Source: Bacteroidia bacterium (GTDB lineage Bacteria; Bacteroidota; Bacteroidia; Cytophagales; Flammeovirgaceae). From it: a DNA stretch of 63,852 bases. Positions 18,727 to 27,026 of the stretch are shown here, one piece after another. Numbering within the stretch: position 1 is the first letter of the stretch; every line of letters begins with the position of its first letter. The DNA is taken from positions 1-63,852 of the forward strand of contig JAUIAB010000017.1 of the NCBI GenBank assembly GCA_030425505.1, in the 5' to 3' direction. The position numbers and the translations under genes are program-made. The notes below the pieces were generated by a model that saw nothing but the letters and a program-made list of their open reading frames with translations, was not told the origin of the DNA and did no database searches.

Positions 18727-19968
18727 CTATTCATAATCAGGCTTGGGTATGGTAAAAGTAAAAGTGCTGCCTTCTCCTAAGGAGCTTTTTACTTTAATTT
18801 TCCCTCCATTTTTTTCAATGTAGTCTTTTGAAAGTAGTAACCCAAGTCCTGTACCTTTTTCCTGATTTGTTCCAACAGAGGTCAGTACTTTTTCAGATTT
18901 AAAAAGTTGCCTTTGCCTCTCTTCTTCTATCCCAACTCCATTATCTACAATACTTATTTTCAAATCAGTTTTTCCTTCCTTTACTCTGAGCTCAACTTTA
19001 CCCCCTGGGTTTGTAAACTTAATAGCATTGGAGACTAAGTTTCTTATTACGAAATCTAACATGTTTTTGTCTCCAAATATTTCTCCTGTTTCAATTTCTT
19101 CTTTCGAGCTAAGCTCTATCTTTTTTTGCTTTGCTTCAGCCTCTAGCAGTTGAATGTTATCTTTAACTAAATTTGAAACTGAATATACTTCGGGTTCAAA
19201 CTCTGCTTTGCCCATTTGAGATAATGCCCACCTTAAAAGCTTTTCTAGCAGCCCATAAACGTTACCTAAAGTATGTTTTATATCAATAGCGCATTGTCGA
19301 AGCTCTTCTACGGTAAATGTATCTGAGGTATGAATAAACACATCTAATAATGAAGACAATGTATTTAAAGGTGTCTTAATATCATGAGATACTACTGAAA
19401 ACAGCTTATCTTTTACTTTATTCATCTTAGCTAGTTCAACATTGTAAGATCCTAGCGTTTTATTTTGGTCTGTTATTAATTCGTTTTTTTTTTCTATTTC
19501 TCTTTTCTGCTCTCTTATTTTTTTGAAAGACTTACTTAAAGCTATTGCAGATCTAACTCTTGATATTAACTCTATTCTATCAAGCGGCTTTTTAATGTAG
19601 TCTGTTACTCCAGCTTGAAATGCTTCCTCTAGATGTAACGAAGCAGTTTTAGCTGTTGTCATGATTATTGGAATTGCTGAAAAGTTTTGGTTTTCTTTTA
19701 GTATTCTTGAGACTTCTACTCCTTTTAAATATGGCATTTCCCAATCTAAAATAACTAACTCTGGTTGTTGCTCTTTTGCCTTTTCTAAAGCTTCTCTACC
19801 ATCTTTTGCTGTTATGATTTCATACCCATCACCTAATGTGCTGAGGCAATGCTTTATTAAAAGTAGGTTTTGGTCATTATCTTCTGCTATCAAAATTTTA
19901 TATTTTTCAGCTAAGCTTTTTTTCGATTTTTGCTTGAATGATTTTTGCTGTAGAGTTAGAGTTTCCAA
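18727..19968 (-). CDS. response-regulator-first histidine kinase (REC-HisKA-HATPase)
   Basis: A cytoplasmic two-component protein of 413 residues with an N-terminal receiver domain (about 23-140; phospho-acceptor Asp75 in LVILDWEMP, acidic pair ED at 29-30, Lys126), a coiled-coil linker (about 148-185), HisKA (phosphorylated His195 in SVVSHDIKTPLN) and a HATPase domain (NLVSNAIKFT N-box, DNGVGIEEE, EKGTGLGLLLSK). There is no membrane segment or extracellular sensor, so the receiver is likely the input. No cognate output regulator is adjacent. Confidence 0.92.
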   Translation of the reverse strand: METLTLQQKSFKQKSKKSLAEKYKILIAEDNDQNLLLIKHCLSTLGDGYEIITAKDGREALEKAKEQQPELVILDWEMPYLKGVEVSRILKENQNFSAIPIIMTTAKTASLHLEEAFQAGVTDYIKKPLDRIELISRVRSAIALSKSFKKIREQKREIEKKNELITDQNKTLGSYNVELAKMNKVKDKLFSVVSHDIKTPLNTLSSLLDVFIHTSDTFTVEELRQCAIDIKHTLGNVYGLLEKLLRWALSQMGKAEFEPEVYSVSNLVKDNIQLLEAEAKQKKIELSSKEEIETGEIFGDKNMLDFVIRNLVSNAIKFTNPGGKVELRVKEGKTDLKISIVDNGVGIEEERQRQLFKSEKVLTSVGTNQEKGTGLGLLLSKDYIEKNGGKIKVKSSLGEGSTFTFTIPKPDYE

Positions 19969-20373
19969 TGTTTAAAAGTTTTGTACAACCTAAGAAAGAG
20001 TACGAGTAATTCTTAATAAAAGTTAAGATTGCTATTTTTCCTTATGTAAGATATATGTGTTTCTGTAGTTTATTAATTCCTAACTTTTTACTCTTCTTCA
20101 AATGAGACATTCTAAACACTTTGTTGGTAAACTCTATGATAATCTTTTTTTATTGCTAATCAATTTGACTGTAAAGTGATAAGAATTAGCAATTCTAAAA
20201 CCCATATTAAGAAGGCTAAAGACTATATATCAAAAAGGATGACACAATCTAAGGCTTTAATAGCTCAGTTTAAACTTCTTAATAAAAAGTCGCAGAAATA
20301 TTTAGTAGTGATTCTTTCCATTAAAAATTCTTAATAACTATCTCTCTAATCCAGATTATTCTATTTTTGTGAT
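19969..20373 (+). other. intergenic region with an inverted repeat and a doubtful 52-codon ORF
   Basis: This 405-bp AT-rich gap holds a perfect 9-bp inverted repeat ATTGCTAAT / ATTAGCAAT (20152-20160, 20185-20193). A GTG-started reading frame at 20176-20334 would encode 52 basic residues (VIRISNSKTHIKKAKDY...). Nothing in it is recognisable, and a reading frame this short is expected by chance. I see no RNA gene. Confidence 0.2.
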
Positions 20374-20847
20374 ATGCAAATAAGGTTTTTAGGGGCAGTT
20401 ATCTTTTTTTGCCTTTTTATTAGTTGTAATGATTGTGACCCAATTTCAGATCCTGGAAAGCTATTAGAAGTGAAGTTTATTGATAAAGGCTCTGGAAATG
20501 ATTTTGTTTTAGGTATTGACTCTTTATATGGAATTGGCTCTGACTCTATTTTGTATGAAAAGTCAGAAGAACAATCAAGGTTTAGCCTTCCTCTAAATCT
20601 CAATGATTCGGTTACTTCATGGGTTTTAAATTATATTGATACACTAAAGGCAAATGATACTATTTCCTTTTCTTACAATCGGTTTATTCAAATAAACTCT
20701 CCTGATTGTGCAATCTATGAGGTTGTGGATAGTATTCGGGTATTCCAGTCTCCTTTCGACTCTTCTTCCGTAGTTCTTTCTAGTATTCAACCTACTGATG
20801 AAGTAAATGTTGAGATCTATATACAAGCAGATGAAAATGACGGGTAA
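20374..20847 (+). CDS. lipoprotein of the DUF6452 type
   Basis: A 157-residue lipoprotein: hydrophobic leader IRFLGAVIFFCLFIS followed by the lipobox cysteine in FISCNDCDP. The mature part is beta-rich and contains SFSYNRFIQINSPDCAIYEV. It resembles the Bacteroidota DUF6452 proteins, which are commonly followed by a DUF6048 outer-membrane protein, as is the case here. Function unknown; probably outer-membrane associated. It overlaps the next gene by 17 bp. Confidence 0.7.
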   Translation: MQIRFLGAVIFFCLFISCNDCDPISDPGKLLEVKFIDKGSGNDFVLGIDSLYGIGSDSILYEKSEEQSRFSLPLNLNDSVTSWVLNYIDTLKANDTISFSYNRFIQINSPDCAIYEVVDSIRVFQSPFDSSSVVLSSIQPTDEVNVEIYIQADENDG

Positions 20848-21619
20848 TTTTTTTAGGCTTTTAGGGCTAATAACTTTATTTAGTTCGCTTAGTTTCTTGG
20901 CATTTCCTAATACGAAGCCTTTTCAACCATCCTTCAGTGTTTCTCTCTTGTCTGATTCTTCTTCTGTTAAGGAAAAAATTAAAACTCCGATTAGAATTTC
21001 AGGTGCCAGGCTTAACATAGGCGTTGCTGAGCCCATTCTATCGTTGATTTCCACAGATTCAATATCCTACGAATTTGGAGCAGAGATCTTATTAAACAAT
21101 ATTTTTTTCATATCAACTGAAATAGGCTATAAGGGCTTTTTTCGAAATGGTAGAGATCGAGATCAGTCCGTATTCTTTTTCCGCTCTTCAGGAAACTATC
21201 AAAGAGTAGGTGTAGATTATAATATCCTTCACAAAAAGACTCTAGTGGATGCTTATTTTATTGGTCTTAGATATGGTTGGAGTAAATTTGATCAATCTGT
21301 TTTTTATGGGGTTGAAGATCTTTATTGGACACTAACTGAAGGTAACAGCTTAAGAATTCAAAGGTTTAACGATACTGATCTAAAAGCACATTGGACTGAA
21401 ATCACTACTGGCTTTAGGGTTCATATTATAAAAGGGCTTTATGTCTCTTCCATCCTTAGGGTTAAACGACTATTAAATTTTGATGCTCCTGATAATGTTT
21501 CTGTAGCTGCTATACCAGGCTATGGCTTTTTAAAAGGTAATTCTCAATTCCAAATTAACCTTCAGGTTTCTTATAAGTTTGACTTCTCTAAAAAAAGGTT
21601 TAATAAACTAATCAAATAA
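20831..21619 (+). CDS. predicted outer-membrane beta-barrel protein (DUF6048 type)
   Basis: Starting at ATG 20831 the protein has 262 residues with a signal peptide (FFRLLGLITLFSSLSFLAFP). The rest alternates as expected for a small beta-barrel (GFRVHIIKGLYVSSILRVKR) and ends with QINLQVSYKFDFS. A slightly earlier ATG at 20807 would add eight residues without hydrophobic character, so the later start is preferred. It overlaps the upstream lipoprotein gene by 17 bp, which points to translational coupling and joint function at the outer membrane. Function unknown. Confidence 0.68.
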   Translation: MKMTGNFFRLLGLITLFSSLSFLAFPNTKPFQPSFSVSLLSDSSSVKEKIKTPIRISGARLNIGVAEPILSLISTDSISYEFGAEILLNNIFFISTEIGYKGFFRNGRDRDQSVFFFRSSGNYQRVGVDYNILHKKTLVDAYFIGLRYGWSKFDQSVFYGVEDLYWTLTEGNSLRIQRFNDTDLKAHWTEITTGFRVHIIKGLYVSSILRVKRLLNFDAPDNVSVAAIPGYGFLKGNSQFQINLQVSYKFDFSKKRFNKLIK

Positions 21620-21636
21620 TTTTTACATTATTTTTC

Positions 21637-21659
21637 ACTCCGTAAATAGCTTACGGAGT
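21637..21659. other. perfect hairpin between DUF6048 gene and small ORF
   Basis: ACTCCGTAA (21637-21645) and TTACGGAGT (21651-21659) form a perfect 9-bp stem with a 5-base loop, 17 bp after the DUF6048 stop. The following bases (ACGCTACTTTATTT) are only mildly T-rich, so it could be a terminator or a 5' element of the next gene. Confidence 0.4.
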
Positions 21660-21696
21660 ACGCTACTTTATTTGCTCTCAAAAAGATTTAATTATT

Positions 21697-21990
21697 ATGA
21701 GAGCATCACATTCAACACCAGAAATTTTAACAATATTATTAGAGAATCTTTCTACGAAGGTTAGAAGCAAAATTAGTTTAGATACTCTTAAGCATATTCT
21801 GCAGATCAAAAATGCTTATTACCAGAACCTATCCTATCAGGATAAGCTTTTTATGAATAGTATGTCTGTAGCAAGATCTATTTACCAAAAAATGAAAAAG
21901 AAACATATTGGTCTGGGACCTTCTTCAATTCAAAAGATTTTAATGGCTGAAGAAGTTAGCTTTTACAAGCTTAACCAAATATTTGGTTAA
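21697..21990 (+). CDS. small helical protein, function unknown
   Basis: A 97-residue protein, predicted mostly helical and basic ([32 protein letters not shown]). No signal peptide or membrane segment. I do not recognise it. It converges with lysS and overlaps its stop by 4 bp. A strong hairpin precedes it. Codon use looks like that of neighbouring genes, so it is probably real. Confidence 0.5.
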   Translation: MRASHSTPEILTILLENLSTKVRSKISLDTLKHILQIKNAYYQNLSYQDKLFMNSMSVARSIYQKMKKKHIGLGPSSIQKILMAEEVSFYKLNQIFG

Positions 21991-23729
21991 GCTTGTACTG
22001 CTTGCCAGCTTTCTACTTCTTCTAATGATGGGTTTTTGACTTCTTTGAGTTTGAGCTTTTTTCTCATTCCACAAATGTCATTGAATAATTTGCTAGAAGG
22101 CACTTTTTGTATACTTTCTATCGTATACATTCCCAGTTTATGCAAAATAGGGATCAACTCTTCTCTCAGCCCAACAGATGCCCACTCCTCTTTAGAAGCT
22201 ATTTCTTGTTTTTTTTCTGGCTTCATCTGAGGGAAGAACAAGACATCTTGTATGGAGTTAGAGTTTGTCATGATCATTGAAAGTCTATCAATTCCTATTC
22301 CTAAACCTGCAGTTGGAGGCATCCCATACTCTAAAGCTCTTAAAAAGTCTTCATCCAATACCATTGCCTCATCATCTCCTCTTTTGCCCAACTCTAGCTG
22401 CTCTTCAAATCTTGCTCTTTGATCAATTGGATCATTTAGCTCTGAAAATGCGTTACATATTTCTTTTCCATTGCATATCGCTTCAAATCTTTCTACCAAA
22501 CCCTCTTTTTCTCTATGCTTTTTCGCAAGAGGCGACATCTCAACAGGGTAATCTGTGATGAATGTTGGCTGTATTAAGTTTGGCTCACATTTTTCTCCGA
22601 ATATTTCGTCTATTATTTTTCCTCTGGCCATACTTTCATCTAAAGAGACATTTATTTCTTTCGCTACTTTTCTCAACTCATCTTCTTTCATTTTAGAAAT
22701 ATCGATTCCTGTAAAATGTTCGATGGCTTCATACATAGTATACCTCTTCCATGGTCTTTTAAAGTCTATAGTGTGTTCTCCAACAGTTACTTCAGTACTT
22801 CCATGAAGAGTTATTGCTATTTTCTCAACCATTTCCTCTACTAAATCCATCATCCACTGATAGTCTTTGTAGGCAACATATAGCTCTATTTGAGTAAATT
22901 CAGGGTTATGAAATCTACTCATCCCTTCATTTCTAAAGTCTTTAGAAAACTCATATACTCCATCATACCCTCCAACTATCAATCTTTTGAGGTATAGTTC
23001 ATTAGCGATTCGCATGTACAAAGTCATATCTAATGTATTGTGATGAGTCTTAAAAGGTCTAGCTGCAGCTCCTCCATACAGTGGCTGAAGTATTGGCGTT
23101 TCTACCTCCAAATATCCCTTATCATTGAGATATTCTCTCATCACGTTCATCAGCTTGGTTCTCTTGACAAAAACTTCTCTTACTTCTGGATTTACAATTA
23201 AATCTAAATAGCGCTGTCTGTATCTCTGCTCAGGATCAGTAAAAGCGTCATAGGTTTTTTCTTCTCCTGTTTCATCCTTAGCTTTCTTCACTATTGGAAG
23301 AGGTTTCAAAGACTTAGTTAGAAGAGTAAGTTCTTTTGCATGTATTGTAATTTCTCCTGTTTGGGTAGTAAACACAAAGCCTTTTATTCCTACAATATCT
23401 CCAATATCTACCAATTTTTTGAATATGTTGTTGTAAAGTCCCTTGTCTTCTCCAGGGCAAATTTCATCTCTAGCTATGTACACCTGAATTCTTCCTGTAG
23501 AGTCTTGTAACTCGCAAAAAGAAGCTTTACCCATCACTCTTATACTCAGGAGTCTACCTGCTACAGTAATGGTTTTATAATCTGTTTTTCTTCTGTTATA
23601 ATTTTCTAAAATATCTTTTGCAGTAACATTTACTTCAAAGGTTTCTGCTGGATAAGGCTGCAACCCTTGCTTAATAAGTTCCTCTCTTTTTTCTCTCCTT
23701 AGAATTTCCTGTTCGCTTAAAATCTGCAT
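21987..23729 (-). CDS. lysS: lysyl-tRNA synthetase, class II
   Basis: It charges tRNA-Lys. The 580-residue protein has an OB-fold anticodon-binding domain (about 55-140, [20 protein letters not shown]) and a class II catalytic core: motif 2 around [20 protein letters not shown] and motif 3 [14 protein letters not shown]. After [14 protein letters not shown], where the enzyme usually ends, it has about 70 further residues ([19 protein letters not shown], helical), a C-terminal extension I associate with Bacteroidota LysS. The ATG at 23729 gives the standard start [10 protein letters not shown]. Confidence 0.96.
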   Translation of the reverse strand: MQILSEQEILRREKREELIKQGLQPYPAETFEVNVTAKDILENYNRRKTDYKTITVAGRLLSIRVMGKASFCELQDSTGRIQVYIARDEICPGEDKGLYNNIFKKLVDIGDIVGIKGFVFTTQTGEITIHAKELTLLTKSLKPLPIVKKAKDETGEEKTYDAFTDPEQRYRQRYLDLIVNPEVREVFVKRTKLMNVMREYLNDKGYLEVETPILQPLYGGAAARPFKTHHNTLDMTLYMRIANELYLKRLIVGGYDGVYEFSKDFRNEGMSRFHNPEFTQIELYVAYKDYQWMMDLVEEMVEKIAITLHGSTEVTVGEHTIDFKRPWKRYTMYEAIEHFTGIDISKMKEDELRKVAKEINVSLDESMARGKIIDEIFGEKCEPNLIQPTFITDYPVEMSPLAKKHREKEGLVERFEAICNGKEICNAFSELNDPIDQRARFEEQLELGKRGDDEAMVLDEDFLRALEYGMPPTAGLGIGIDRLSMIMTNSNSIQDVLFFPQMKPEKKQEIASKEEWASVGLREELIPILHKLGMYTIESIQKVPSSKLFNDICGMRKKLKLKEVKNPSLEEVESWQAVQA

Positions 23730-23765
23730 TTTAATTTCTTAATAACTGTTATTATCAATTGGAAG

Positions 23766-23800
23766 CAAATTTAGTGATTCCCTCAAAGGTTTTTCACAAA
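23766..23800 (-). promoter_or_regulatory. candidate promoter of lysS
   Basis: On the minus strand TAAATTTG (23773-23766) matches the Bacteroidota -7 consensus TAnnTTTG exactly, about 37 bp before the lysS start. A TTTG (23800-23797) lies 23 bp further upstream, longer than the usual 19, so the -33 assignment is uncertain. Confidence 0.4.
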
Positions 23801-23832
23801 AAAGAATTGAATTGAAAAGCTTTCTACTATTT

Positions 23833-23989
23833 TTAACCCGAATAATTCGGGACTTATTTCATGGGACAGGTAGTTCTGTGATTACAAAGTAATTGATTAT
23901 GCAAGACTTGGAGCTAACTGATCCTCAAATTTGGGAAATAAAATATTGTACTATTTAAAATATAAGTGCATAATAATCAATTACTTGAT
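23833..23989. repeat. 157-bp dispersed repeat, copy A (inverted partner at 26781-26936)
   Basis: This non-coding stretch aligns, as reverse complement, along its whole length with 26781-26936, by eye about 85-90% identical with very few gaps. It begins with the palindrome CCCGAATAATTCGGG and contains an internal inverted repeat AAGTAATTGATTATGC / GCATAATAATCAATTACTT, so it could fold into a long hairpin. It fills much of the 397-bp gap before the hydrolase-OsmC gene. No ORF is seen in it. Confidence 0.85.
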
Positions 23990-24126
23990 CTAGAGTGAAC
24001 AACCTTCTCATGAATAATGTAGATTAAATATTTGAACAGATCATGTCTGATTTAATATTGAGTCATACACTAGGCAATGATTAAGATGTGCACCCCCCAA
24101 ACCAAGCAGGTAACAATTGTAAATAG

Positions 24127-25308
24127 ATGAACACAGAGAAAGTATTTTTCGAAAACAAAGAAGGAAGTAAATTAAGTGCATTATTGGATAAACCCTTTTC
24201 GTCTCAATTGAAAGGTGTTGTTTTATTTGCTCACTGTTTTACTTGTAATAAAAACTTTTCTGCCCCAAGAAATATCTCTAAAGCTTTAGTGAAAAATGGT
24301 TTTGCTGTTTTAAGGTTCGATTTTACTGGATTAGGGAATAGCGAAGGGGATTTTTCTGAGACTAATTTTTCTTCACAAGTATCTGATATTAAATATGCTA
24401 GTGATTTCTTATCTAAGAATTACCACTCTCCTAGCATTTTTTTAGGTCACTCTCTGGGTGGAACTGCTGTATTGATGGCTGCAGAAAAGCACAAGGGTAT
24501 TGATGCTTTAGTAACCATTGGGTCTCCTTTTGAGCCAAATCACGTAACAAAACTTTTTTCTGATAGTATTAAGAAAATACACTCGAAGGGTAAAGCTGAA
24601 GTACAAATTGGAGGAAGATCTTTTTATCTAAAAAAGCAGTTTTTAGACGATCTTGAAAAGAGTGGAGGCAACATCATTAAAAACTTAAGAAAGCCTCTTC
24701 TAATTTTTCATTCTCCTCAAGATCAAATCGTTTCTATTGATAATGCTGCCAAAATTTATGATGCAGCTATGCACCCCAAAAGCTTTATAAGCCTTGATAA
24801 AGCAGACCATCTTTTAAGTGACTCTGCAGACTCTTTGTACGTTGGAGAAACTATTGCCAGCTGGAGCAATAGGTATATTAGTAGTTTGAAAAGTGATGAA
24901 AACAGTACTTCTGAAGTAGTTGTAGAAACAGAGTCAGGATATACCTCAGAAGCTAATGTTAGAAATCATTTTTTAATAAGTGATGAGCCAACAGATTTAG
25001 GTGGTAACGATTTGGGAATGACTCCAATGGAATTAGTTGCAGCAGGTTTAGGAGCATGCACCAATATCACTCTAAAAATGTATGCTAATAGAAAAAAAAT
25101 GACCTTAGAAAGAGTCCAAACTCAGGTGGCAGAGTCAAAAAAAACGGACTCAAAACGCTTATTTAAAAGAGTAATTTCCGTTCAAGGAAACCTTGATCAA
25201 GCTCAAAAAAGCCGACTTTTGGAAATTGCTAATAAGTGCCCAGTTCATAAACTAATAAGCCAAGGTGGGACAGTAGAAACTTCATTAAGTTCAAATGATA
25301 TAAAGTAG
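24127..25308 (+). CDS. bifunctional alpha/beta-hydrolase - OsmC family protein
   Basis: A two-domain cytoplasmic protein. Residues 1-250 are an alpha/beta hydrolase with nucleophile Ser109 in GHSLGG, an FAHCFTCNKN oxyanion-region motif and a late His in KADHLL. Residues 265-393 are an OsmC/Ohr-type domain with both redox cysteines, Cys311 (GACTNITLKMY) and Cys371 (NKCPVHK). OsmC proteins reduce organic hydroperoxides with a lipoyl or thiol partner; the hydrolase may release substrate from esters. The fusion is a known architecture; its substrate is not inferable here. The ion channel gene follows at 17 bp. Confidence 0.92.
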   Translation: MNTEKVFFENKEGSKLSALLDKPFSSQLKGVVLFAHCFTCNKNFSAPRNISKALVKNGFAVLRFDFTGLGNSEGDFSETNFSSQVSDIKYASDFLSKNYHSPSIFLGHSLGGTAVLMAAEKHKGIDALVTIGSPFEPNHVTKLFSDSIKKIHSKGKAEVQIGGRSFYLKKQFLDDLEKSGGNIIKNLRKPLLIFHSPQDQIVSIDNAAKIYDAAMHPKSFISLDKADHLLSDSADSLYVGETIASWSNRYISSLKSDENSTSEVVVETESGYTSEANVRNHFLISDEPTDLGGNDLGMTPMELVAAGLGACTNITLKMYANRKKMTLERVQTQVAESKKTDSKRLFKRVISVQGNLDQAQKSRLLEIANKCPVHKLISQGGTVETSLSSNDIK

Positions 25309-25325
25309 TTTATACATATTAAAAC

Positions 25326-26132
25326 ATGACTTTTAAAGAAAATTTATTTGAAGTTGTTTTTGGTACGGAAACAAAAGCGGGAAAACTATTTGACATAATC
25401 CTTCTTTGGGTTATTTTGTTAAGTATTACTACTGTTATCTTAGAAAGTGTAGGAAGTATTAGAATTACTTTTTCGAATGAATTAGAGATAGCTGAATGGG
25501 TTTTTACTTTTCTGTTTACCATTGAATATTTTCTACGTATTTATATTTCACCAAAACCTAAGAAATACATTTTTTCCTTTTTTGGGATTGTTGATTTGCT
25601 TGCAACTTTACCTTCTTATTTGACATTTATTTTACCAACAGGCCAGTTTTTATTGATTGTTAGAGTTTTACGTCTACTTCGTATTTTTCGTGTTTTAAAA
25701 CTTGGTAGACACTTGAAGGAAGGTCAAATAATAATTAGCGCTCTACAGCAAAGTTTTTATAAGATAACCGTGTTTTTTGGAGCTGTTTTTACCCTGGTTA
25801 TTATTCTTGGAACTCTCATGTATATGATTGAAGGGGAAGAGCATGGCTTTTCTTCCATTCCAATGTCTATATACTGGTCAATTGTTACTATTACAACTGT
25901 AGGCTATGGAGACATCACGCCTCAAACAATTATGGGCAAAGCTCTTTCTTCTTTCATTATGTTGCTAGGATATACCATTATTGCAGTTCCTACTGGTATT
26001 ATTACAGTAGAGTTGAATAAGGAGAATAAAAAAGATAACCCTACACATTCAGCCCTTTGTAAAAACTGTAATTCTACTATTAATAAAGGGGCTAAGTTTT
26101 GTTCTAATTGTGGAGAAAAGGTTTTAAACTGA
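25326..26132 (+). CDS. voltage-gated potassium channel family protein with C-terminal zinc ribbon
   Basis: A six-helix ion-transport protein of 268 residues. S1 LLWVILLSITTVILES, the charged S4 helix LIVRVLRLLRIFRVLKLG, and the pore with the K+ selectivity motif TVGYGD (about 191-196) are plain. The C-terminus carries a CxxC...CxxC zinc ribbon (CKNCNSTINKGAKFCSNCG), which could serve in assembly or regulation. It starts 17 bp after the hydrolase-OsmC gene and is probably co-transcribed. Confidence 0.93.
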   Translation: MTFKENLFEVVFGTETKAGKLFDIILLWVILLSITTVILESVGSIRITFSNELEIAEWVFTFLFTIEYFLRIYISPKPKKYIFSFFGIVDLLATLPSYLTFILPTGQFLLIVRVLRLLRIFRVLKLGRHLKEGQIIISALQQSFYKITVFFGAVFTLVIILGTLMYMIEGEEHGFSSIPMSIYWSIVTITTVGYGDITPQTIMGKALSSFIMLLGYTIIAVPTGIITVELNKENKKDNPTHSALCKNCNSTINKGAKFCSNCGEKVLN

Positions 26133-26239
26133 AACCATAACTATTACTTGTGAAGTACCATTTATAACTCAGGGTTTAATTAATATCAACTAAAATTTTA
26201 TTATTAACATTGCATAGATAAAATTCGATTCAATATTTT

Positions 26240-26793
26240 ATGAGAAAAATAAGCATATTATTTATTGCTATACTTATATCTATTAACTCTAATGCGCAAA
26301 GGCAAATTAGAAGTTTACAAAAAAAGTGTACTAGTATTAATTCAGACAAAACACAAAGCAAGCTTAGAGTACGAAAGCTTAAATCTGAATGCGATAGCTA
26401 TGTGCAATACTATTACAAAGGCAATAAACTGAAGCTTATTGAGCACACATCCAATGGTCTGACCATCAAAGTGAAATCAGGCATTACTATGTTCGAAATA
26501 ATACGTTATTCTTTGCTTTTTATGATTATGAGTTTTGGGAGTTTAATGAAGAAGATATGACCATAAATGAACCTACACTCAGTACGGTAAACCATATAAC
26601 TGAAAAAAGGTATTATTTCCCAAAAAATAAAGCTACTCACTGCCATTATAAAAACTTCAGTATAGAAGGTAATGCTGAAAATCCAGTTAAATCAGAAGAA
26701 ATACTAAATCAAGAAATAAACTGTGAAGAAAGTGAAGCAGTATTAACCTGCATTATTCTTGAGGAGGTCATTTACTCTAAATCAAGTGGTTGA
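26240..26793 (+). pseudogene. exported small protein gene broken by a frameshift
   Basis: The first frame starts at ATG 26240 with a signal peptide (ISILFIAILISINSNAQ) and reads sensibly to about 26480 (YYYKGNKLKLIEHTSNGL), then ends at 26560. From about 26460 a second frame gives protein-like sequence upstream of its own first ATG (RHYYVRNNTLFFAFYDYEFW) and runs to 26793. Joined with a one-base shift between 26443 and 26500 the gene would encode about 184 residues. I conclude a frameshifted gene or a base error rather than two genes. Its 3' end overlaps repeat copy B by 13 bp. Family unknown. Confidence 0.6.
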
Positions 26794-26936
26794 TTATCAT
26801 GTACTTATATTTTAAAAAGCACAATATTTTATTCCCCAAATTTTGGGATCAGCTAGCTCAAGTCTTGCATAATCAATTGCTTTGTAATCAGAGAATTACC
26901 TTTTCCATTAAATTAAGTCCCGAATTATTCGGGTTA
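26781..26936. repeat. 157-bp dispersed repeat, copy B (inverted partner at 23833-23989)
   Basis: Reverse-complement partner of copy A, ending with the near-palindrome CCCGAATTATTCGGG (26919-26933). It fills most of the 233-bp gap before the restriction-modification gene. The two copies bracket 2.8 kb in inverted orientation. Confidence 0.85.
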
Positions 26937-27026
26937 AATGACTTTATCTTTTTGAGTTCTTATCAAAAAGCTGATTCAATTAAATGCTTTTGAAGTAAAT
27001 TAGAACGCAAAAAGGAATTAGAGTAA

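Noticed and set aside
26557..26793. A separate gene starting at the ATGA overlap.
   Set aside because: Protein-like sequence in this frame continues upstream of the ATG, which fits a frameshift in one gene.
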